A stretch of DNA of 64,000 bases, taken from Bifidobacterium mellis. GTDB taxonomy: Bacteria > Actinomycetota > Actinomycetes > Actinomycetales > Bifidobacteriaceae. Where the stretch lies: NCBI RefSeq assembly GCF_000967265.1, contig NZ_KQ033885.1, forward strand, positions 62,001 to 126,000, in the 5' to 3' direction. Both the position numbers and the translations under genes were made by a program. A model generated the notes under the pieces. It was given only the letters and a program-made list of their open reading frames with translations, ran no database searches and was not told the DNA's origin. Of this stretch, positions 56,621 through 64,000 are shown in pieces. The first letter of the stretch is position 1. Each line of letters begins with the position of its first letter.

Positions 56621-57397
56621 GTGGAAAGCGCGAGCAAGCCTGATGACGAAACGGCTACAGAAGGCACCCTGCATGACCGGCTGTTGGACCGGTGGGGGGC
56701 GGCCATCGTCGATGGCACCATCGCACCGGGCGACCGGCTGCCTGCCCCGGATCTGGATAGCCAGAGGCCCTCGCGCACAGTGACCCGGGAGGTCACCAGG
56801 GTCCTTGAGTCCATGGGTCTGGTCACCGTCAAGCGCAAGGTCGGAGCCACGGTCAACCCCTGTCGGCTCTGGAATATCTATGATCCGCAGGTGATCGAGT
56901 GGAGGCTGCGCGGACCCGACCGGGGGCGGGCCCTGCATGAGCTGTCCGAGCTCAGGGCATGCGTGGAGCCCATGGCTGCCCAGCTGGCGGCCGGCCATGC
57001 TGATCAGGATCAATGGGCGAGGCTGACGCGGGCCGCTATTGATATGGTGGCCAACGCTGACCGGGCCGACGGGCCGGACTATCTTCGGGCTGACGAAACC
57101 TTCCACCGAACCCTGCTTGAGGCATCGGGCAACGCTATGTTCTCGGCGCTGGGAGATGTGATTGCCTCAGTGCTGTCTGGGCGGACCCGGCATGAGCTTA
57201 TGCCCAGGAAGGCCGATGAGAAGGCTCTGCGGCTGCACGGCGACGTGGCGGCGCTGATACGCCGGGGCGATGCGGAGGGGGCACGGCACGCCATGGAGTG
57301 GATCGTCGACGAATCCGATCGGGCTGTCGAGCAAATGACAAGAAAGGACTCCGAGGATTCCGCCCGTGCTGCGGATAAGGAATCTTCGGAGTCCTGA
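56621..57397 (+). CDS. gntR: GntR/FadR-family regulator of gluconate genes
   Basis: A 258-residue regulator. The winged-helix domain (about 15-80) contains APGDRLPAPDLDSQRPSRTVT and VLESMGLVTVKRKVGATV; the C-terminal all-helical FCD domain includes ELRACVEPMAAQLA, DETFHRTLLEASGN and LHGDVAALIRRGD. The start is uncertain: GTG 56621 lies six bases after a -10-like TAGAGT (leaderless form), while TTG 56567 gives a longer frame without a ribosome site. Divergence from gntP suggests it represses the gluconate operon, with gluconate or its 6-phosphate as ligand. Confidence 0.85.
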   Translation: MESASKPDDETATEGTLHDRLLDRWGAAIVDGTIAPGDRLPAPDLDSQRPSRTVTREVTRVLESMGLVTVKRKVGATVNPCRLWNIYDPQVIEWRLRGPDRGRALHELSELRACVEPMAAQLAAGHADQDQWARLTRAAIDMVANADRADGPDYLRADETFHRTLLEASGNAMFSALGDVIASVLSGRTRHELMPRKADEKALRLHGDVAALIRRGDAEGARHAMEWIVDESDRAVEQMTRKDSEDSARAADKESSES

Positions 57398-57426
57398 GAT
57401 CTGTAGAGGCTCCTGGCGCAGGAGGC

Positions 57427-58218
57427 TCAGTTCAGTTTCGAGGCGGCATCAGCGTCCAGGAGCCAGAGGGTCTCCAGGGTGCCCCTGGCGTAAGAGGAGG
57501 GGACATGCGGATCGTCCGTGGTTCCCAGGGCGGCAGCCACGGCCGAGGCCTTTTCAACGGTTGAGGTGAAGAGCCAGACCTTGGGGGTCCGGCGGATGAA
57601 TGGCGTGGTCATGGTGACCCTGAGCGGGGGCAGCTTGGGGGAGTTGCTGACACCCGTCACCAGCAAATCATCGTCCTGCAGCCTGACCTCGGGGCGGTCG
57701 GGGAAGAGGGAGGCATAATGGCCGTCGGGTCCCACACCAAAGACGGCCAGATCCATCCGGCCCTCAGGGCCCAGCTGGTCGATGATCTCCTGCTGATACC
57801 TGGCTGCCGCCTGGGTCAGGGCCCGTTCGTTCTCCTCCTGGTCGGCGGTCTCAACCTGGGCTGGGCTGCGGGTGTCCACGGGCATGGGATGCACATTGGC
57901 CTGCGGCAGCAGCCCCTGGTCGATCAGCGAGCCATACCAGGCCCGCCGTGCCTGTTCGTCGTTGCGGTCCGGGTCTTCCAGGCCTACGAACCGCTCATCG
58001 CTCCACCAGAGGTGGATCCGGCTCCAGTCCACGCTCCGGCTCAGGGGATCAGCACCCATCAGGGCATAGACATCCGCCGCGTCCCGGCCACCGGTCAGTG
58101 CCAGGTCGGCCCGATCCTGACGGGCCAGGAGGTCTCCCAGCTCCAGCAGGATGCGGGCTGCTGTAGCCTGGTTGAGCAACTTGGTTGTGGCATAGGTCAC
58201 GGTACGACGATCGGTCAT
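57427..58218 (-). CDS. pgl: 6-phosphogluconolactonase
   Basis: A 263-residue enzyme that hydrolyses 6-phosphogluconolactone. It follows the DevB/Pgl plan: LALTGGRDAADVY, HLWWSDERFVG, and the conserved FGVGPDGHYASLFP. An AAGGAGG ribosome site lies before the ATG. It is the third gene of the zwf-opcA-pgl operon, 81 bases after opcA. Confidence 0.94.
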   Translation of the reverse strand: MTDRRTVTYATTKLLNQATAARILLELGDLLARQDRADLALTGGRDAADVYALMGADPLSRSVDWSRIHLWWSDERFVGLEDPDRNDEQARRAWYGSLIDQGLLPQANVHPMPVDTRSPAQVETADQEENERALTQAAARYQQEIIDQLGPEGRMDLAVFGVGPDGHYASLFPDRPEVRLQDDDLLVTGVSNSPKLPPLRVTMTTPFIRRTPKVWLFTSTVEKASAVAAALGTTDDPHVPSSYARGTLETLWLLDADAASKLN

Positions 58219-58299
58219 CTGATCCTCCTTGCATGCAGGTGATGCTGGCCTCAGCCTACACCCGGGCGTTTGCTTATGAATCGAGTCGCTACGGGGCGC

Positions 58300-59307
58300 C
58301 TACCGGTGGTCGACCATTCCCCAGCCGGTGTGGATGACCTCCTGATAGACCTCGTCGGGATCCAACCGACCCAGTTCCTCGCTCATGCAGTCCACAGCAG
58401 TGCGCAGGGGCATGGAGATGGTCTGTGGGGCTTGGTCGGGCTGGTTGATCCGGGCCTGGTCGGCATGGTGGCGCTCCATGCTCATGATCCCGTCCGGGCG
58501 TTCGAAGTAGACGCCGGTGACGGCCTGGGCCTTCGGGTCACGTTCGACAGTGACCGGCACCTTCAATTTCAGGGCCAGCCATGAGGCCAGCAGCTCCAAT
58601 GGCAGGTAGTGGGCCTGGCCGGTCACCCTGACCGAACGGATGGGCAGGTGGGGCGGCTGCTGCACCATGGAGGTCAGCAGCGCTCGCCATATGGTGATCC
58701 TGGTCCAGGACAGGTCCACGTCCTGATCGCGCGAATGGGCCAGCAGCCCGGCGAAGGTGGCCTGGCGATCGTCGGCCTCCATGGCATCGGTGATTCTGCT
58801 GGCGGCCATGGTCCCGATGGGATCCTGCGAGGGATCCAGGGGCGGATTGGTGGGCCACCAGACCACCAGGGGGGCATCCGGCACCAGGAGGGGGATGACC
58901 AGAGCATCGGAATGGTCCAGCAGAGCCGCCACTGGTCGCAGGACCACCACCTCACCGGCACCGGCATCCGAGCCGAAGCGGATTTCGGCATCCAGTGTGC
59001 GGTCACCGTCATGGTTGGTGTCCTTGTAGGAGACGCAGTCTTCAGAGGACTGTGCCGCAGCGGTCCGCTGGTCCGCCTCCTGCCCGGCCTGATGGTCTTC
59101 GGCATTGGTCACTATGGCGATGACCCGGCAGGGGTGTTCACGACTTGCGGCGTTTACGGTCTCCAGGGCCGTCTCCAGATGGGCCTGTTCGGTGACGATG
59201 ACCAGGGTCAGCACCCTTCCCTGGGCGGCCTCTCCGCGTTCAACGTGGAGCTCGTCGATCTCCCGGGCGATGGCGGAGGTAGTGGTGTTGTTCAGTCTGA
59301 CGATCAT
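58300..59307 (-). CDS. opcA: OpcA, glucose-6-phosphate dehydrogenase assembly factor
   Basis: A 335-residue protein needed for full activity or assembly of Zwf in actinobacteria and cyanobacteria. The alternating alpha/beta N-terminal part and the PLLVPDAPLVVWWPTNPP region are typical; SWTRITIWRALLTSMVQQPP also fits. It overlaps zwf by four bases and has a GGAGGATGCC ribosome site inside that gene, so translation is coupled. Confidence 0.93.
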   Translation of the reverse strand: MIVRLNNTTTSAIAREIDELHVERGEAAQGRVLTLVIVTEQAHLETALETVNAASREHPCRVIAIVTNAEDHQAGQEADQRTAAAQSSEDCVSYKDTNHDGDRTLDAEIRFGSDAGAGEVVVLRPVAALLDHSDALVIPLLVPDAPLVVWWPTNPPLDPSQDPIGTMAASRITDAMEADDRQATFAGLLAHSRDQDVDLSWTRITIWRALLTSMVQQPPHLPIRSVRVTGQAHYLPLELLASWLALKLKVPVTVERDPKAQAVTGVYFERPDGIMSMERHHADQARINQPDQAPQTISMPLRTAVDCMSEELGRLDPDEVYQEVIHTGWGMVDHR

Positions 59308-60896
59308 GGCATCCTCCAGTGGTATCCGTCGCGGGCCAGCATCAGATCAGCCTTCCGCGGACCCCAGGTGCCGGCGCGGTAGGGCTGGGGCTGGCCCTGT
59401 CCGGCCCAGAACTCCTCGATGGGGTCCAGGATCTTCCAGGAGAGATTGACTTCCTCGGTGGTGGGGAAGAGGGGCGGGTCTCCCAGGAGCACGTCCAGGA
59501 TCAGCCGCTCATAGGCCTCGGGGGAGGCCTCGGTGAAGGAACGCCCGTAGGAGAAGTCCATGTTGACGTCACGCACCTCCATGGCCGATCCAGGGGTCTT
59601 GGCCCCGAAACGCAGGGTCACACCCTCGTCGGGCTGCACGCGGATGACCACTGCATTGGCGCCCAGTTCCCGGGTGGCCGTGGCTTCGAAGGGCAGGTGG
59701 GGGGCACGCTTGAAGACGATGGCGATTTCGCTGACCCGCTTGCCCAGGCGCTTGCCCGTGCGCAGGTAGAAGGGAACGCCGGCCCAGCGGCGGGTGTCCA
59801 CATCAAGCCTGATGGCCGCGTAGGTCTCGGTGGTGGAGGAGGGGTCGATCCCGTCCTCATCCAGGTAGCCGACCACGTGCTGGGAGCCCTGCCAGCCTGC
59901 CGTGTACTGGCCTCGGGCGGTGTGGGCCGCCAGATCCTTGGGAAGACGGACAGCGGAGAGGATCTTGGTCTTCTCAGCCGTCAGATCCGACGCCGAGAAG
60001 GAGACCGGTTCCTCCATGGCCGTCAGGGCCATCAGCTGCAGCAGGTGGTTCTGGATGACATCCCTGGCTGCTCCGATTCCGTCGTAGTAGCCGGCCCTGC
60101 CGCCGATGCCCATGTCCTCGGCCATGGTGATCTGCACATGGGAGACATAGTTGGAGTTCCAGACCGGCTCGAACATCATGTTGGCGAAGCGCAGGGCCAG
60201 GATGTTCTGCACGGTCTCCTTGCCCAGGTAGTGGTCGATGCGGAAGACCGAATCCGGTTCGAAGACCTCGGAGACCACCCGGTCAAGCTCCTTGGCCGAG
60301 GCCAGGTCGTGACCGAAGGGCTTCTCGATGATGACGCGGCGCCAGGCCCCTTCCTTGGAGTGGGAAAGCCCCGACTCGGCCAGCTGACGGGCCACCTGGG
60401 GGAAGGCCTTGGGCGGCACCGACATGTAGAAGGCATGGTTGCCACGGGTGCCCCGGACCCGGTCCAGCTCAGAGACGGTGGCCGACAGGTTGCGGAAGGC
60501 CTCGGCATCGTCGAAGCTGCCCTTGACGAAGCGCATGCCCTGGCTCAGATGCCGCCAGGTGGACCCGTTGAAGGGGGTTCGGCAGTGGGCGCGGACGTTC
60601 TCCTCCGCAAAGGCGACGAATTGCTGGTCGCTCCAGTCGCGCCGTCCGAATCCGATCAGCCCGAAACTGGCTGGCAACAGTCCCCGATTGGCCAGGTCAT
60701 AGACGGCCGGCAAGAGCTTTTTCTTGGCCAGATCGCCGGTGACGCCGAAAATGACCAATGAGCTGGGGCCTGCAATGCGCGGCATACGCAGATCGCGCGG
60801 GTCCAGCAGGGGGTTGTGCCAGGGCGCCTGTCGACCGCCGTCCTTGTCGGGGGGAGCGGTTTGGTCGGCGGAGCGCACAAGTGGTGAAGTGTCCAT
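59304..60896 (-). CDS. zwf: Glucose-6-phosphate 1-dehydrogenase
   Basis: A 530-residue enzyme that oxidises glucose 6-phosphate to the lactone with NADP+. The coenzyme motif is VIFGVTGDLAKKKL (about 48-61); the active-site block RIDHYLGKE and the later FYLRTGKRLGKRVSEI are conserved. The start at 60896 has a GAGGAG site; the open frame to 61046 is unsupported. It heads the operon with opcA and pgl and is divergent from the HD-domain gene. Confidence 0.96.
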   Translation of the reverse strand: MDTSPLVRSADQTAPPDKDGGRQAPWHNPLLDPRDLRMPRIAGPSSLVIFGVTGDLAKKKLLPAVYDLANRGLLPASFGLIGFGRRDWSDQQFVAFAEENVRAHCRTPFNGSTWRHLSQGMRFVKGSFDDAEAFRNLSATVSELDRVRGTRGNHAFYMSVPPKAFPQVARQLAESGLSHSKEGAWRRVIIEKPFGHDLASAKELDRVVSEVFEPDSVFRIDHYLGKETVQNILALRFANMMFEPVWNSNYVSHVQITMAEDMGIGGRAGYYDGIGAARDVIQNHLLQLMALTAMEEPVSFSASDLTAEKTKILSAVRLPKDLAAHTARGQYTAGWQGSQHVVGYLDEDGIDPSSTTETYAAIRLDVDTRRWAGVPFYLRTGKRLGKRVSEIAIVFKRAPHLPFEATATRELGANAVVIRVQPDEGVTLRFGAKTPGSAMEVRDVNMDFSYGRSFTEASPEAYERLILDVLLGDPPLFPTTEEVNLSWKILDPIEEFWAGQGQPQPYRAGTWGPRKADLMLARDGYHWRMP

Positions 60897-61011
60897 AGTG
60901 CTCCTCGTGAAATACTGTGGCTCCCAGTCTACTGTCGGCAGCAGAGGGGAGGGGTTCGTTGTCCGCTGAAGTGTGCATAGCGTCGCAAAGGTCACATTTG
61001 TGGCAGGGATC

Positions 61012-61027
61012 CCTAGAATGGTCGGTA
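61012..61027 (+). promoter_or_regulatory. Leaderless-type promoter of HD-domain gene
   Basis: TAGAAT (61012-61017) followed nine bases later by ATG (61027). No ribosome site lies between them. An in-frame ATG at 61018 is too close to the -10 element to be transcribed. Confidence 0.45.
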
Positions 61028-61683
61028 TGATTCCCAATGTTCCCATGGCCGAGGCCCTGCATCGTCAGTATGCGCCCTCCCAAGCCGCCTATGAACTGAT
61101 ACATACCCACTGCCAAATCATCGCCGCCCTCGCGGTGCGGATGGCCGACCAGGTCAACGAACGCCTGCTGCGTGGTGATGACCCTGACCGGGTCCTGCCC
61201 GAGCGGCCTCTGGATCGTGACCTGGTCCGCACAGGTGCCCTGTTGCACGACATCGGCACCTACCGGATCCTCAAGGACGACGGCTCCCAGGGACGGCCGC
61301 TGACCTTCCAGGGCGAGAGGTACATCGAGCACGGGTTGGAGGGCTATCGCCTGCTGTTGGACGCCGGGGTGGACGAGTCGGTGGCCCAGTTCGCCCGCAA
61401 CCACACCGGGGTGGGGCTGACCCGTCGCCAGGTGGAGGAGGAACATCTGAACCTGCCGCCGGACGACTACCTGCCGGTCAACCCTGAGCAGGAGGTGGTC
61501 ATGTATGCGGACAAGTTCCACAGCAAGCATCAGCCGCCCATCTTCGTCTCCGAGCCCACCGCCGCCAAGCGCACAGCCAAGTATGGTCCCGACAACCTGG
61601 CCCGATGGAAGCAACTGGTGGCCCGGTACGGGGTGCCGGACCTGCAGCCCCTGGCCAGGCACTATGGCATGACCATCGTCTGA
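61027..61683 (+). CDS. HD-domain phosphohydrolase
   Basis: A 218-residue cytoplasmic metal-dependent phosphohydrolase. The HD pair is in GALLHDIGTYRIL (about 74-86), with upstream HCQIIAALA supplying another His, then EHGLEGYRLL and ARNHTGVGL. A C-terminal ADKFHSKHQPP region resembles other actinobacterial HD proteins that act on nucleotides or uridylyl groups. The real substrate is unknown. The gene is divergent from zwf and converges on the ATP-grasp-like gene with a 22-base overlap. Confidence 0.85.
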   Translation: MIPNVPMAEALHRQYAPSQAAYELIHTHCQIIAALAVRMADQVNERLLRGDDPDRVLPERPLDRDLVRTGALLHDIGTYRILKDDGSQGRPLTFQGERYIEHGLEGYRLLLDAGVDESVAQFARNHTGVGLTRRQVEEEHLNLPPDDYLPVNPEQEVVMYADKFHSKHQPPIFVSEPTAAKRTAKYGPDNLARWKQLVARYGVPDLQPLARHYGMTIV

Positions 61684-62543
61684 TCCTGCCGGACCGGCCC
61701 CCAGGAACCGCGGAAGCGACCGCTGAATTCGCGCAGCATCCACGGGTCTGGTCGATAGGGGTCGACTGGATCGGTCCGGCAGGCCGCAACGGCTTTCAGG
61801 AAAGAGGCCATGCCCTGTGGTCCGTAAGCGTAAGGGGCTGCGCACCAGACCGGGTTTCCCTCCAGGACGAGAGGCCGATCCGACCCACGGAGGAAGGCCA
61901 GATCCACGCTGATTGGGGCAGGAGATCGACCCTTGGCTGCCTGGAGGGCGCAGTCTTCGGCGATTCTTCGATGTCTTGGATCGAAGACGGCACCGTCAAA
62001 GACCGTGGTGATGACCCTGGAGTCCTCGCCCTCATGCAGGCAGTATCCGCTGGAGGCCGCAATTCGATCCCTGTCGATGATGACCCGCCATTCCTCATGG
62101 ATGTTGGGCAGGTGGGTCTGGATGCGAATCAACGATTGCGGAGGGGCTGTCCGTAGATTGCGCTGCAGGTCTTCAAGGGTTCGTCGGGCTGCAGGCAGGC
62201 CTGATACCCGGCCGGCAGCCAGCTGCGACCAGGGGCGCTGCCCCAGGCCCGATGGCAGTAGGCGCCAGGTCAGGATGGTCGCGGCCGTCACGGTCAGAAT
62301 CCTGCGACCGGTCAGGGACTGGTCCAGCCCGTCCAGCCACATGGTCGGTGGCGCTGACAGGGCCCATGAGGGACGACCTTGGGAGGCCAGCCAGGCGTTC
62401 TGGGCGATCAGGAGCCCCGGGGTGATCCATATGGCTTCCTTGGCGCCGACCCCCCGAACGGGTCCGAATCCATGGTGGTGATGCAGGATAATGCTCCGTT
62501 GCCGAAGCGTGCCCTTGTTGCATGAATCGATTTGTTCGGCCAT
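61662..62543 (-). CDS. ATP-grasp-like protein
   Basis: A 293-residue protein. The C-terminal half resembles ATP-grasp proteins of the R2K type: EEWRVIIDRDRIAASSGYC, then ISVDLAFL and VLEGNPVWCAAPYAYGP, where the Asp, Glu and Asn would bind metal and ATP. The N-terminal region is less clear. Such enzymes ligate an amine to a carboxylate or modify peptides; no partner substrate gene is visible. The ribosome site is weak (GAGGAG about 15 bases from the ATG). It lies downstream of the degenerate ABC ATPase. Confidence 0.6.
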   Translation of the reverse strand: MAEQIDSCNKGTLRQRSIILHHHHGFGPVRGVGAKEAIWITPGLLIAQNAWLASQGRPSWALSAPPTMWLDGLDQSLTGRRILTVTAATILTWRLLPSGLGQRPWSQLAAGRVSGLPAARRTLEDLQRNLRTAPPQSLIRIQTHLPNIHEEWRVIIDRDRIAASSGYCLHEGEDSRVITTVFDGAVFDPRHRRIAEDCALQAAKGRSPAPISVDLAFLRGSDRPLVLEGNPVWCAAPYAYGPQGMASFLKAVAACRTDPVDPYRPDPWMLREFSGRFRGSWGPVRQDQTMVMP

Positions 62544-62625
62544 GACCCGGGGTATCCACTCCTCATGGGTGATGACCGAACAGACCAGTGCAGTGCCGTC
62601 CGTCCCCGGCCCGGAAGGTCGGGGC

Positions 62626-63633
62626 TCAATCCACGATGAATCGGTCGTCGTAGGTACCCTCGTCTACGGTGTCCGAACCGCCCGAGGTCAGGATGATCAC
62701 GGTGCAGTCATGACGGCGGGAGACCCGCTTCAGTGTGGCCAGCAGGGTGTCCCAGTCGCCAGGCTCCAGCCCCTCGGTGGGTTCGTCGGCGATGAGCACG
62801 TCGCACTCGCAGCACAGTGCGCGGGCCACGGAGGCCAGACGGAAGTCCAGGTGTCCCAGATCAGCGGTCAGCGTGTCCTGCAGACGCTCCGGGAAGCCCA
62901 CCTCGTCCAGCAGTTGACGGGCCAGATTGTCCTTGGGGCCCAGGAAGGTGCGCCCGCTGGCATCCATGGTGTAGACAAGATTCTGCACGGGGGTCAGGTC
63001 GCGTCTCAGGGCATCGGTGCCAAAGATGGCCCCGATCTGGTGGCCGCGATAGTCGGAGGCCAGCAACTGGCGTAGATCCGTGCCCCGGAAGAGCACGCTG
63101 CCCTGTGTGGGGGCGCGCAGGCCTGTCATCAGGGCCATCAGAGCGGCCCGTCCGGAAGGCGAGGTGGTCTCCACCGAGTAGATGCGGCGGCGCTGGAAAT
63201 CCAGATCGACATCGTCCAGGATCTGTTCGGGGCGGCCCTGAACCTTGCGCGTGTAATCCACATGCTTCAGGGAAAGCACGGGGTAGCCGCCAGGAACCAG
63301 CACCCGTTGGTCATCGGTCTCCAATAGCGGGTCCTCCTGATCGCCGTCGAGATCTTCGGCATCTTCATGCTCGATGACCACGTTGAAGGCAGCCGGTGAG
63401 GCATCTTCTTCCGAAGAATCATCCACCTCGGACTTTTCATCCGTCTCAGCGGTTGCTTCTTCCCCGGATTCGGGCAGCGGTTCGGCGCTGGTGTTCTCGT
63501 CGGTCTTTTGCTCAGCGTCGGCCGCAGGCCGAGCGGGTTGCTTCTGACCGGGCGTTGTCTGGTCAGCGGCCGTGGATGCAGCCTTTTCCTGGGACTTTTC
63601 GTCCGGCTGCTGGTCCGATGTCTTTTCGCTCAT
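62626..63633 (-). CDS. Degenerate ABC ATPase (MacB/FtsE-like)
   Basis: A 335-residue protein with an acidic, low-complexity N-terminus (1-105) and an ABC ATPase domain (about 110-335). The Walker A is altered to TTSPSGRAAL: the GK[S/T] lysine is replaced by Arg. The signature is altered to LGHLDFR. Walker B ALCCECDVLIADEPTEGLEP is intact. It starts within the 3' end of the FtsX-like permease gene (four-base overlap), so they form a pair. It probably acts as a nucleotide-binding but weakly or non-hydrolysing subunit. Substrate unknown. Confidence 0.82.
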   Translation of the reverse strand: MSEKTSDQQPDEKSQEKAASTAADQTTPGQKQPARPAADAEQKTDENTSAEPLPESGEEATAETDEKSEVDDSSEEDASPAAFNVVIEHEDAEDLDGDQEDPLLETDDQRVLVPGGYPVLSLKHVDYTRKVQGRPEQILDDVDLDFQRRRIYSVETTSPSGRAALMALMTGLRAPTQGSVLFRGTDLRQLLASDYRGHQIGAIFGTDALRRDLTPVQNLVYTMDASGRTFLGPKDNLARQLLDEVGFPERLQDTLTADLGHLDFRLASVARALCCECDVLIADEPTEGLEPGDWDTLLATLKRVSRRHDCTVIILTSGGSDTVDEGTYDDRFIVD

Positions 63634-64000
63634 GCCTCATCCTCCAGGTCGTTGGTGTATAGCTGGGCGGTTCTGAAGGCCGCCACCCTGGTGGCTGCCG
63701 CCAGGGCGAGGACCAGGCAGACGGCCAGGCCAATCAGGATCATCTTCCAGATCAGACCGGCATGAGGCATGCTGGCCAGGCTTCCCAGCCGGAAGAGCGA
63801 CCGGCCCAGCGGTCGGCTGATCGCGGCGCCCAGCGCCAGGCCCAGGGCCAGTCCGGGTAGGGTGGACAAGAGGGTCTCCAGGGCGAACTGCCAGCCCAGC
63901 CGGGCCTTGTGGACTCCAATGGTGACAGCCATGCCGATTTCGTTGGCGCGGCCGCGCAGCATGAGAAACAGGCAGCCCAGCAGAATCAGTCCGCCCAGCA
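63630..64000 (-). CDS. FtsX/MacB-like ABC permease, C-terminal part
   Basis: The C-terminal 122 residues of a membrane protein that is cut by the right window edge; the frame is open from 64000. The sequence LMLRGRANEIGMAVTIGVHK, followed by two membrane helices (LLSTLPGLALGLALGAAISR and MILIGLAVCLVLALAAATRV), is the typical end of FtsX/MacB permeases with the RxxEIGxxxAxG loop. It overlaps the ATPase gene by four bases. Confidence 0.8.
   Translation of the reverse strand, partial: LGGLILLGCLFLMLRGRANEIGMAVTIGVHKARLGWQFALETLLSTLPGLALGLALGAAISRPLGRSLFRLGSLASMPHAGLIWKMILIGLAVCLVLALAAATRVAAFRTAQLYTNDLEDEA

Overview
The window looks like a GC-rich actinobacterial chromosome, most likely Bifidobacterium. 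The evidence is the gene content: many intracellular and cell-anchored GH43 enzymes, three solute-binding-protein ABC importers that lack their own ATPase, a fused beta-phosphoglucomutase/GH65 phosphorylase, OpcA next to Zwf, and an actinobacterial protein O-mannosyltransferase. The arabinan and beta-glucoside focus would suit a plant- or pollen-feeding gut host such as a bee, but that is inference. I see no rRNA, tRNA, CRISPR array, intact insertion sequence or phage gene.

Layout. (1) 0-11.1 kb: a beta-glucoside locus with an esterase, a GH94 phosphorylase, a TetR regulator, a GH1 beta-glucosidase, two importer permeases, a YesL-like protein and a binding lipoprotein. The first permease has a 12-G tract that puts its 5' end out of frame. 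(2) 11.1-12.1 kb: a gene-poor scar with a 14-C tract and a chimeric relic made of internally deleted metG joined to a GH1 3' end. (3) 12.1-18.0 kb: housekeeping genes (protein mannosyltransferase, rsmI, two small unknown proteins, metG). (4) 18.3-25.3 kb: GH65/HAD fusion and a heterodimeric ABC exporter with one degenerate ATP site. (5) 25.4-42.7 kb: an arabinan and arabino-oligosaccharide island with six GH43 proteins, one GH27, a LacI regulator and an ABC importer. A repeated 16-bp operator with core AwCGTT lies before most of these units. (6) 42.9-47.9 kb: TatD, Kup and 6-phosphogluconate dehydrogenase. (7) 48.0-53.3 kb: a second LacI-controlled importer with a GH43 enzyme. (8) 53.3-61.0 kb: gluconate uptake and catabolism (gntP, gntK, NAD-type gnd, GntR regulator) next to the oxidative pentose phosphate operon zwf-opcA-pgl. 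(9) 61.0-64.0 kb: HD-domain protein, ATP-grasp-like protein, and a degenerate ABC ATPase overlapping an FtsX/MacB-like permease cut by the window edge.

How it works together. In the arabinan island a lipoprotein arabinanase and an LPxTG-anchored arabinanase would cut arabinan outside the cell. The importer would bring in oligosaccharides, and intracellular GH43 and GH27 enzymes would release arabinose or galactose-type sugars. The two surface arabinanases are divergent genes that share a 221-bp inverted repeat with one mismatch. Recombination there would exchange their anchoring ends in frame and flip the regulator between them. This and the poly-G permease are the strongest candidates for undescribed switching in the window.
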